From NCBI GenBank assembly GCA_934320845.1, contig CAKRFU010000034.1:1-22663 (forward strand): 22,663 nucleotides of DNA. The letters are read 5' to 3'. The position numbers were made by a program, and so were the translations under genes. The notes beneath the pieces are model-generated. The model searched no databases. It had not been told where the DNA came from and saw only the letters and a program-made list of their open reading frames with translations. Below, one piece after another: positions 1 to 6,869 of the stretch. Source of the stretch: an uncultured Lachnospiraceae bacterium. GTDB taxonomy: Bacteria; Bacillota; Clostridia; Lachnospirales; Lachnospiraceae. Numbering within the stretch: the first letter of the stretch is position 1; every line of letters starts with the position of its first letter.

Positions 1-186
1 GAGTAGGGGCTGCAGATGGAGACGGAGTAGGAACATCACTCGGAGTAGGAACTACAGATGGAGACGGAGTAGGAATGTCACTCGGAGTAGGAACTGTACT
101 CGGAGTAGGAACTACAGATGGAGACGGAGTAGGAACATCACTCGGAGTAGGAGCTGCAGATGGAGACGGACTAGGAGTGTCACTTG
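1..186 (-). repeat. Tandem repeat encoding a Pro/Thr/Ser stalk
   Basis: About 42-bp units encode PTPSDVPTPSPSVV-like 14-residue repeats. One unit is enlarged by an extra PTPSTV block. The units differ at only a few bases (Asp-Val versus Asp-Ile, Ala-Ala versus Val-Val). The repeat continues past the window edge, so the copy number is unknown. Such stalks usually span the cell wall between an exported domain and an anchor. Near-identical copies imply length variation by slippage or recombination. Confidence 0.85.
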
Positions 187-1342
187 GTGATAAAGTTGGA
201 GTAGGAGACTGAGTTGGAGGAGTGCTTGGTTCTTCAGGAGATTCAGGAACCTCTCCATATGGATAAAAATGTCCTTCTGCGCAATAATTTAAGATACTGT
301 CAGCTATATATCCACCTTCAAAACATCCGCCGTTAATCGTTACGAGTGCATTTGGAGCGAGAACATGGCCGGGCAGATAACCGCATGTGAGAAAATCATT
401 GTCAGGGAAATTCCAGATAAGTTTCATACCTGATAAATCCATTTGACCTGCTTCAATTGTTTCAGATTTCTTTAAATTTTTAAGTCCATGTGCGTCATCA
501 AGCAGATATGCTTTTTGAGCTGACTGACTGTTTGGAAATGAAAAAGTTTTTCCGTCGTCATTAGTAGTGGAAATAAATACAGCTTTCTTGCAATCACCGG
601 ATTCTACATAAGAATAGTCACTGCCGATTTCAAGAGTATTATATTTGTCTATTGTAATAGTATGCTCAGTCGATACAAGTTCATCTAAATCTTTGACACC
701 ATCAATCATAATCCAATCAGCTTTAAGTAACACTTTATACGGAATATATATTGATTTTACAGAAGATGAAAATGGGATTGTAAGTAAATATCCCGATTGA
801 TTATCTATTTTAGCACATTTTAAATTTTCATTAGAAAGTTTTAAAGTTGAATTTTCACAAAGTGATTTGGACTCTGCTTTTAAAGAATTAAAAGCTTTTT
901 TAAAATCAATATATGCCCCGTTTTTATCAGGATATTCCGTGAGGGAAGAATCGGGAGTTAATATTGTTTTATAATATGCAGGCTGCTTTAAAAGATTTTT
1001 GTATTTTGGATAATTGGCAAGATAGTGGCTGTTATATTGTCCGCTGTAGTTGCCGGAGTGTAAGACATGTTTGATATATGATGGGACAATCGCACCGTTA
1101 CCAAACGAATTGAAAGATGCAATGCCGCCGCAGGCAAGAGCACCTACAAAATGGGTACTTGTTTTAAAAAGGCTTTTTGTAAAATATTGATAGTCACTAA
1201 GAATTTGTTTTGAGGTGTACTTTCTGCCTGAATCTGTATAAGTCGGAATAGCCGCTTTACTTTTGGTAAGACTTCCAATCCCGATAAACAAGAGAGAAAA
1301 GCATAATATCAGTGAGATAATTTTTTTTGACTTATGTTTCAA
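1..1342 (-). CDS. Secreted choice-of-anchor A family protein with Pro-rich repeat stalk (3' end beyond window)
   Basis: The reading frame is open from a TTG at 1342-1340 to the left edge, so the C-terminus is missing. The start is chosen because GGAGG lies 10 nt upstream, inside the last codons of the sortase gene. An upstream in-frame ATG (1356) lacks such a site. The N-terminus is basic, then hydrophobic (LILCFSLLFIGIGSL) and ends in SKAA, a typical Sec signal peptide. The body contains motifs of the choice-of-anchor A (collagen-binding-like) domain: GAIVPSYI near the start, and later LIWNFPDND, HVLAPNALVTINGGCFEGGY and IADS. A Pro/Thr/Ser stalk follows. The family is named for proteins ending in differing surface anchors. 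The sortase gene directly upstream, 4 nt away, makes a cell-wall sorting signal beyond the edge likely, but this cannot be seen. The role is probably adhesion or surface structure, by inference. Confidence 0.8.
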   Translation of the reverse strand, partial: MKHKSKKIISLILCFSLLFIGIGSLTKSKAAIPTYTDSGRKYTSKQILSDYQYFTKSLFKTSTHFVGALACGGIASFNSFGNGAIVPSYIKHVLHSGNYSGQYNSHYLANYPKYKNLLKQPAYYKTILTPDSSLTEYPDKNGAYIDFKKAFNSLKAESKSLCENSTLKLSNENLKCAKIDNQSGYLLTIPFSSSVKSIYIPYKVLLKADWIMIDGVKDLDELVSTEHTITIDKYNTLEIGSDYSYVESGDCKKAVFISTTNDDGKTFSFPNSQSAQKAYLLDDAHGLKNLKKSETIEAGQMDLSGMKLIWNFPDNDFLTCGYLPGHVLAPNALVTINGGCFEGGYIADSILNYCAEGHFYPYGEVPESPEEPSTPPTQSPTPTLSPSDTPSPSPSAAPTPSDVPTPSPSVVPTPSTVPTPSDIPTPSPSVVPTPSDVPTPSPSAAPT

Positions 1343-1346
1343 AATA

Positions 1347-2195
1347 TTATTTCCTCCATTCATTTTGTTTTAATGAAATAATTAAAAATCTTGAGTTACT
1401 GTTTGATCCGCATGTAGATAAAACAAGCATGCCGGAGTGTCTGTTGTATATATTTTGTTTTATTGTGGAGGTATTTTTGACAGGACAATTCAGGTTGACT
1501 GAATTAAAAAGGAGTAGTGCTCCGTCAGCTGAATTGCCGAAAGCCGATATTATATTTTGGGTTCCCCAGGTGGCACCAGCCACGATTTTGTAGAGTATCT
1601 TAGATTTTGGTGTTATTATGTGGATAAAATATGATTTGTTTGAAAAATCAAAGTTATCGAAACGGTGCAGCATGCCAAACATCGAACCATTCTTCATATT
1701 ATGCCCGTATAGTACGGTTAATGCATCTGAGAAATTTTTTTTACTGGTTGTTTCGGAAAAAATACATCCAGGATAGCCAAAACTGTTGTCGATGTTGTGT
1801 GTAAGATAATAATAATCAAGTCTTTCATGTTGTAAGACAGGATATGAGATATTTATTTTTGGAATCTGAATCCAGGCATAAATATCTTTATTGTATTTTT
1901 TTAATGAATTAAAATCGACATCGGGTATTTTTGAAAGACCTGAATCAGCATTAGAATTTTTTATCTTTTGTATTTTCTTTTTTTTATTAGAATTTTTTTG
2001 AGGTGTTAATTTGCAGTCAGATGTATCATTCCAACTGTTTTCTTTTAATAGTTTATTTTCAAAAGTTTCATATGTGAGTGATTGTTTTTTTAGCTGCTTT
2101 TTATGATGCATTGAAAAAATGAGCCATAATGATATAGTTGAAAAAAAAATTAAGGAAAGCAGCCATAATGCTATAGTATAAATTTTCTTTTTCAA
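1347..2195 (-). CDS. srtB: Class B sortase
   Basis: This is a membrane-anchored transpeptidase that links exported proteins to peptidoglycan or to one another. The 282-residue product has one N-terminal hydrophobic segment (IALWLLSLIFFSTISLWLIF) preceded by lysines. The class B core follows: DIYAWIQIPKINISYPV, then YYLTHNIDNSFGYPGCIF, then the catalytic His in LYGHNM. The catalytic Cys lies in LVLSTCGSN and the Arg in SNSRFLI, near the C-terminus as expected. The TTG at 2195 is preferred over the ATG at 2231. GGAGG sits just upstream of the TTG, and the ATG lies inside the predicted -10 box, so it would not be transcribed. The next gene starts 4 nt after the stop and encodes a secreted repeat-stalk protein, the likely substrate. 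Confidence 0.9.
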   Translation of the reverse strand: MKKKIYTIALWLLSLIFFSTISLWLIFSMHHKKQLKKQSLTYETFENKLLKENSWNDTSDCKLTPQKNSNKKKKIQKIKNSNADSGLSKIPDVDFNSLKKYNKDIYAWIQIPKINISYPVLQHERLDYYYLTHNIDNSFGYPGCIFSETTSKKNFSDALTVLYGHNMKNGSMFGMLHRFDNFDFSNKSYFIHIITPKSKILYKIVAGATWGTQNIISAFGNSADGALLLFNSVNLNCPVKNTSTIKQNIYNRHSGMLVLSTCGSNSNSRFLIISLKQNEWRK

Positions 2196-2229
2196 AATTG
2201 TCCTCCGTTGAAAAAGCTGCAGTCCATTC

Positions 2230-2258
2230 ATATTAAAAAATAAAATTTAATATGACAA
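2230..2258 (-). promoter_or_regulatory. Predicted sigma-A promoter of the sortase operon
   Basis: On the minus strand, TTGTCA (2258-2253) is separated by 17 nt from TAATAT (2235-2230). Transcription would begin near 2223, giving a short leader to the TTG start at 2195. This rules out the longer ATG start at 2231. Confidence 0.6.
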
Positions 2259-2304
2259 AAAATATTATTAACCCATTTTTAGAAAAAATATGCATATAAT
2301 GAAA

Positions 2305-2347
2305 AATATGGTTATCAGATATATTTAAAATGTCTGATAACCATATT
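2305..2347 (-). terminator. Intrinsic terminator after the SBP remnant
   Basis: A perfect 15-bp stem (AATATGGTTATCAGA and its complement) has a 13-nt loop. On the minus strand it is followed by TTTTCATTATA. It lies just past the stop of the solute-binding protein remnant and separates it from the sortase operon. Confidence 0.75.
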
Positions 2348-2382
2348 AAGATTAAATAATAAAAAACGAATATATAAAGAAG

Positions 2383-2894
2383 CTATTTTGATTTGTTTTC
2401 TTTCTGCTCAAGATTATAACGGTTTTTTGACTCGTCCTGTGACCATTTTACACATTTTGCATATCCGTAGCTGTCAGCCTGTTTTTTAGCTTTATCCATT
2501 ATGCTATAGAATTCTTTATCTGTTTTAGCATAGATTGCGTTCCATGAAGCTTCGGTGATAGTCTGTCCTACCTGTGCCCATGTAGTGCTGAATTCATCAG
2601 ATTTTTCACTTGCTGAATATGTACTTCCGGGAATTACAGAGTAATTTCCTTTTTTCATATAATCATCAAGGGTTTTGCTGTTTGTCTTTGTCTGCCAATC
2701 CTTTTCAATAGAGCTGATCTGTGCCTTTGTAGCATGTTTCCAGGTCTGCTGATTGAAAGTTTCACCGCTTGCAGCTTCAGGGTTCTTAGCATCTATAGAC
2801 CATGTAGTGTTATTTATCTGAGCTTCACCATCTTTGTAAGCACCTTTGTATTTACCAGTCATTTTAGTTGACTTGTTCTGATGGCATTCTTCAA
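2383..2894 (-). pseudogene. C-terminal remnant of a sugar ABC transporter solute-binding protein
   Basis: The open part (ATG at 2862, 159 residues) resembles the C-terminus of large extracellular solute-binding proteins of Lachnospiraceae carbohydrate ABC importers. These end in segments like INNTTWSIDAKNPEAASGE, QTWKHATKAQISSIEKDW, TLDDYMKKGNYSVIPGSTYS and ITEASWNAIYAKTDKEF. The same frame is readable further upstream (KLVEECHQNKSTK) before the ATG. The sequence therefore continues from a lost upstream part rather than starting here, and no good ribosome-binding site precedes the ATG. The frame is offset by one from the N-terminal remnant upstream. The missing middle (roughly 200-250 codons judged against family length) points to an out-of-frame deletion. 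It is very unlikely to make a working binding protein. Family assignment is from memory of related sequences. Confidence 0.75.
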
Positions 2895-3371
2895 CTAATT
2901 TTGTAGGGAAACGGCATAAGCATCATTTCCTGACTCATCTTTAGGCTCAAGCTTATGCATATCAACTAAGAGCTGCTCAAAGTCCTTCAAGTCTTTTACT
3001 TCAGGATAACCAAGTTTCTTGTAAAGATCCCAGCGTACATCCCATGTGTAGAAGAATGATGCCAGTTCTCCTGATTCAGAAGCTACATCGTGGCCAAATC
3101 CATATATGGCATCACTTTTGTTGTTAGTTATTTTTTTTGTAAGCTGTTTATTTTTGTCAAGAGCATCAGCCATGTGTTCTTTTATGTAAGAACCGTAATC
3201 ATCTAAAAGTCCGTCTTCCGTCCAGTCATACAAAAGCCCCCCTTTGACTGCCTGTGTATATTCCTTGTTGTCATTTCCAAAAACTATGATATCACCTAAG
3301 TTCTTGTTTTGTGCTCTTGTCTGGAATGTGCTGTCATCGGACTGTTTCTTAAAAATACTTTTTTTAAACAT
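2895..3371 (-). pseudogene. N-terminal remnant of the same sugar ABC solute-binding protein
   Basis: The 158-residue frame starts at ATG 3371 with AAAGAAAGGAAAATATT upstream. After MFKKSIFKK, which looks like the start of a lipoprotein signal peptide, the hydrophobic core, lipobox Cys and first part of the mature protein are absent. The sequence jumps to DSTFQTRAQNKNLGDIIVF, normally well inside the protein. It then follows the family: GGLLYDWTEDGLLDDYGSYI, DAIYGFGHDVASES, FFYTWDVRWDLYKKLGYPEV, and stops after DAYAVSLQ. Two internal deletions (after codon 9 and after about codon 157) best explain this. The neighbour is a frameshifted AraC regulator read divergently, so a whole sugar-uptake locus seems to be decaying. 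No permease genes are in the window. Confidence 0.78.
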
Positions 3372-3413
3372 AATATTTTCCTTTCTTTGATTTATTATTT
3401 TGTCCCAGATGGT

Positions 3414-3477
3414 ATTATAGTGAAAGCGTGCTCATCAAAGAAGTAAAAATATTGCTGTAATTTAACAATATTGCTGT
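3414..3477 (-). promoter_or_regulatory. Promoter of the SBP remnant with two putative AraC-type half-sites
   Basis: The minus strand has a good -10, TATAAT (3419-3414), and at 17 nt only a poor -35, TTCTTT (3442-3437). That is the layout of an activator-dependent promoter. Just upstream lie two identical 11-mers, AATATTGCTGT on the plus strand (3448-3458 and 3467-3477), in the same orientation and 19 bp apart. Direct half-sites abutting the -35 are typical of AraC-family activators, and the broken regulator gene next door is the obvious candidate. The rest of 3478-3673 shows only AT-rich sequence and the 7-bp repeats listed separately. Confidence 0.5.
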
Positions 3478-3601
3478 CATTTTTAATTCAGACAAAATAA
3501 CTCGAATAATTATGGTACAATATCAACAATTGTAGTTGTATGCTTTTTTTGAAGAAAATGTATATTTGTATACAAAGAATAAATGAATTTAATTTAAGCA
3601 C

Positions 3602-3629
3602 AATGGTAAATGGTAAATGGTAAATGGTA
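3602..3629. repeat. Four perfect copies of a 7-bp repeat (AATGGTA)
   Basis: Four head-to-tail AATGGTA units lie between the two divergent genes, about 45 nt before the regulator start. A fifth, partial match (AATGGTA in a different context) occurs near 4560. The array may be a slippage-prone spacer that changes promoter spacing, or simply neutral. Confidence 0.85.
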
Positions 3630-3673
3630 TGAGAAAAATTTCCGCCTGATAAATCAGAAGGGAATTTGATAAA

Positions 3674-4542
3674 ATGAAAAAATCCGTAGAAGTGAATGAT
3701 ATTCTTGAAAAAGGAAAACGTATCTTTGGTTTTCAATGTGATGAGACGAAAAAAATTTATTATATGTTCAGGAAGCAGGCTGCAAGAAAAAGCATGATAT
3801 TCAAAAATATCATCACAATAAACTAAAGTCATTTTTGATATTTGTGGTGACTGAGGGAACCGGAAGTATTTATTATGACGGTGTGCAGAAGAAACTTAGA
3901 GCAGGTGATATTGCCTTTGTTGACTGTTCAAAAACATATTTTCACCAGAGCAGCAAAGATGAACCATGGGAATATACATGGCTTCATTTTTATGGAAAAG
4001 GAGCCGGCTATTATTATAAAAGCATTACGGACAGTGTAGGATTTATTATTCATCCTGCAGATATAATGCCATTTGTGAAATCTATATATGATATCATACA
4101 AATATATTCATCATCAGAATCTGTCTTAAAATCGGATATATCAGCATCGGCTAAGATTATAAATATTTTAAATGATTTTTGGGAGTATGGAAGTGAAGAT
4201 GGCAGGGTAAATGATAATACTGAGACAAAAATTATAGAGATACATGATTATATAATGGATAATTATATGAAAAAAATATCTTTGGATATGCTTGAAGAAA
4301 AGTTTTATTTGAGTCGGTTTCATATGTCGAGAGAGTACAAAAAAAGATACGGGATAACAATAATTCAATATCTTACATCTTTGCGTGTGAGTAAAGCTAA
4401 ATTAGATTTAAGGTTTACAAACATGAGTATAGAGGAGATTGCAGTGGAATGTGGTTTTAGCAATGCAAGTTATTTTGGAAAGATATTCAGAAAATATGAA
4501 TCAATGACACCATCGGAATATAGAAATACATGGCTTGCATAA
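3674..4542 (+). pseudogene. AraC-family transcriptional regulator, frameshifted
   Basis: Two frames join to give a full-length (about 289 residue) AraC-type regulator. From ATG 3674 the first frame reads MKKSVEVNDILEKGKRIFGF through YYMFRKQAARK and then stops at 3823. From the A-run at 3787-3791 the -1 frame reads KHDIQKYHHNKLKSFLIF and continues into TEGTGSIYYDG, the cupin sensor domain. One lost A in the run explains the break. The C-terminal helix-turn-helix pair is intact: ISLDMLEEKFYLSRFHMSREYKK, then SIEEIAVECGFSNASYFGKIF and FRKYESMTPSEYR. A TTG at 3835 could start a 235-residue protein lacking the front of the sensor domain. The regulator presumably activated the divergent solute-binding protein gene. 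Slippage on the A-run is possible but the run is short. Confidence 0.75.
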
Positions 4543-4623
4543 ATATAAAAAATAGAAAAAAATGGTAGCTTATCTGGTAAAAAAGATGTAAAATATGTAT
4601 ATAGTTTTTTTCGGAGGACAGCT

Positions 4624-6597
4624 ATGAAACAGAACGAGAAGATGTTGGGAAAAATAAGTGAATATCCGGCGGAATTTGATTATCTTACCGGATTACCAAA
4701 CAGGAGAGGACTTTACGATTTTTACGATATACTTGAAAGCGATGCAATTGTTCATGCAATGTTTATAGATATCGACAATTTTAAGCGGGTTAATGATATT
4801 TATGGTCACAGCATGGGAGATGAACTTCTCATATGCATATCAAAACTTATTGAAGAAAATGTATTTGGCTTTACGTCAAGAATAGGCGGAGATGAGTTTG
4901 TTGCATTGCTTGATGGAGATATGAGCATTGATGAACTTGAAAGCACGGCAAAAAAATTATTGGAGAATATGCAGGGTATTGATTTTAGAAAAGATATTCT
5001 TTCAAATGTATCACTTAGTATAGGTATAGTCACAAAGCAGAAAGTATCACTCAGACTTGATGATATTTTGCATAAATGTGACTCGGCTATGTATGAAGCC
5101 AAATATGACGGAAAAAACAGGTATGTATTTTATAGGGAAAATGACCGGACTATACTGAGAAACAGAAATATGGAACTTGAGATGGATGAGGCGTTAAAAA
5201 ACGGTCAGTTTGAGGTGTATTTGCAGCCAAAAGTAAATATGATATCAACTAAACTGACGGGAGCAGAGGCATTGTCAAGATGGAATCATCCGGTTGATGG
5301 TGTTAGGACACCGGCGATATACATATCGTTATTTGAGAAAAATGGTTTCATTTCAAAACTTGATTTGTACATGTTTGAGCAGGTCTGTAAGATAAAACAG
5401 AGCTGGCATGGAAAGAAATATGGGCATATTCCTGTTTCGGTGAATATGTCAAGACTGCATCTTTATAATAAAGAATTTCCAGATATGTTGGTTGAGATTG
5501 CTGACAGGTACGGCGTAAGTCACAATGAGCTTGAGATAGAAATTACCGAGAGCGTGTTTGTCAAGGACAGCGAGGAACTCATAAGAAATGTTAAAATGCT
5601 TAAAGAAAGAGAGTTTATCGTTTCAATAGATGATTTTGGTTCAGGATTTTCGGCACTCAATCTTTTAAAAGACTTACCGGTTGATATTATAAAAATTGAT
5701 AAGGAATTTCTTGATGATTCAGGGGATGATGACAGAGGAAAAAAGGTTTTGAGAAATGTCATAAATATGTGTAAAGACTTAAAACTTGATGTTGTCACCG
5801 AGGGAATTGAGACAGAAGAACAAAGAGAGTTTATTGTAAGATGCGGCTGTCAGATTGCACAGGGATTTTTGTATGCAAAACCGCTTCCGCTTAATGAATT
5901 TGACAAATTTGCAAATGAGTATATCGCAAATGATGATACAAGTTATACATTTAAGCTTGACGGTGATATTAAGTCTGATGACGGAAAAATCGAGGCAGAT
6001 GCGAAAGGTTTTAGTGAATTGAAATATGGCACGGGTATATTTAAAAACAAAAAGGCACTCGTATTTCCGGGGGGAGAGAAAGAGCAGGAAGTTATCGAAC
6101 TTCCGAATGAAATTTTATCAAGTGACAGTTTTATGGTATCAATGTGGATATATCCGACAGAGGAACACTCATGGAGCTGTGCATTGTACGTCAAATATGA
6201 GACCGGATTTTTTGGAATGATTCCTTTGGCATGGGAAGGACATTCATCATTCCGTATAAGGGATTCAAAAGAAGTTGACGGCTGGTATGATATAAGCGGA
6301 TGCAAATTACAGGTAAATGAATGGTCACATTATGTTGTAAGCTACAATGCAAAAACAGAGACAGCATATGCATACATAAACGGACAGCTTGTAGGAAACA
6401 TGAAGAATGTACCGGGAAATCGTTATGCAAAACGTATTGTTCTCGGCGGGGATGTATTTCAGCAGTCATTTATAGGAAAAATATGTGAGGTCACATTTTA
6501 CAATGAAATAAGAGATCACGATTTTGTATATAATCTGCATCAGTCTTATGTCACAAGGGATGATTTCATAGGTTTTGAAATAGGAATAGATAAATAA
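4624..6597 (+). CDS. GGDEF-EAL cyclic-di-GMP protein with C-terminal LamG-like domain
   Basis: This is a 657-residue protein for cyclic-di-GMP turnover. A GGDEF domain begins almost at the N-terminus (DYLTGLPNRRGL, FIDIDNFKRVND) with an intact active site, RIGGDEF at about 86-92. The EAL domain follows with AEALSRW (about 214), VSVNMSRLHLY, ELEIEITES, the DDFGSGFSAL loop (about 335), KIDKEF, VTEGIETEEQ and QGFLYAKPL. The key acidic and Lys residues are present, so phosphodiesterase activity is expected. Residues about 470-657 form a laminin-G/concanavalin-like jellyroll (LVFPGGE, FMVSMWIYPTEEHSW, EWSHYVVSYNAKTETAYAYINGQLVG, RIVLGGDVF, IGKICEVTFYN). There is no signal peptide or membrane segment, so the lectin-fold domain should face the cytoplasm. 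GGAGG lies 7 nt before the ATG. The gene appears monocistronic. Confidence 0.9.
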   Translation: MKQNEKMLGKISEYPAEFDYLTGLPNRRGLYDFYDILESDAIVHAMFIDIDNFKRVNDIYGHSMGDELLICISKLIEENVFGFTSRIGGDEFVALLDGDMSIDELESTAKKLLENMQGIDFRKDILSNVSLSIGIVTKQKVSLRLDDILHKCDSAMYEAKYDGKNRYVFYRENDRTILRNRNMELEMDEALKNGQFEVYLQPKVNMISTKLTGAEALSRWNHPVDGVRTPAIYISLFEKNGFISKLDLYMFEQVCKIKQSWHGKKYGHIPVSVNMSRLHLYNKEFPDMLVEIADRYGVSHNELEIEITESVFVKDSEELIRNVKMLKEREFIVSIDDFGSGFSALNLLKDLPVDIIKIDKEFLDDSGDDDRGKKVLRNVINMCKDLKLDVVTEGIETEEQREFIVRCGCQIAQGFLYAKPLPLNEFDKFANEYIANDDTSYTFKLDGDIKSDDGKIEADAKGFSELKYGTGIFKNKKALVFPGGEKEQEVIELPNEILSSDSFMVSMWIYPTEEHSWSCALYVKYETGFFGMIPLAWEGHSSFRIRDSKEVDGWYDISGCKLQVNEWSHYVVSYNAKTETAYAYINGQLVGNMKNVPGNRYAKRIVLGGDVFQQSFIGKICEVTFYNEIRDHDFVYNLHQSYVTRDDFIGFEIGIDK

Positions 6598-6625
6598 CAG
6601 ACGGCAATTTACGGAAAAAATATAA

Positions 6626-6671
6626 ATAACGCATATTAAATAGTTGAATTATTTGATATGCGTTATCTTTT
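6626..6671 (+). terminator. Intrinsic terminator after the GGDEF-EAL gene
   Basis: A 17-bp stem with one G-U pair (ATAACGCATATTAAATA with TATTTGATATGCGTTAT) has a 7-nt loop and is followed by CTTTTT. It lies 29 nt past the stop codon. Confidence 0.85.
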
Positions 6672-6775
6672 TGAAAAATTTTTTTATATCGGATTAAAAC
6701 ACAACTGATTTTAATATATTTATCAAGCATATAGTTTTGAAAACTACATAAAATAGAAAAAGATACGAGAAAACA

Positions 6776-6804
6776 TTGACAACAAAACATTATAGATTTA
6801 TACT
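6776..6804 (+). promoter_or_regulatory. Consensus sigma-A promoter for the NMO-family gene
   Basis: TTGACA (6776-6781), a 17-nt spacer and TATACT (6799-6804) form a near-perfect promoter. Transcription should start near 6811, directly at the palindrome listed next. Confidence 0.85.
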
Positions 6805-6812
6805 TTAAAAGT

Positions 6813-6828
6813 AGTTTGATAATCAAAT
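6813..6828. promoter_or_regulatory. Palindromic operator resembling a FabT box
   Basis: AGTTTGATAATCAAAT contains the perfect palindrome TTTGAT-A-ATCAAA and covers about +3 to +18 of the predicted transcript, a repressor position. As remembered, the binding site of FabT (a MarR-family fatty-acid synthesis repressor of lactic acid bacteria) has the core TTTGATTATCAAA, the same core read on the other strand. No MarR gene is in the window, so the cognate regulator is inferred only. Confidence 0.55.
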
Positions 6829-6869
6829 GAAAATTAAAGGTGTGCATGGAGCACGGAAATGAGGAAAAT

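Noticed and set aside
1..186. CRISPR-like array at the left edge
   Set aside because: The repeats are contiguous with no unique spacers, and translate in frame as a Pro-rich stalk of a secreted protein.
1327..1593. An 88-codon plus-strand frame
   Set aside because: It is antisense to the catalytic end of the sortase gene, whose motifs are unambiguous.
3488..3832. A 114-codon minus-strand frame in the divergent region
   Set aside because: It is antisense to the N-terminus of the AraC gene, which is recognisable on the plus strand, and has no ribosome-binding site.
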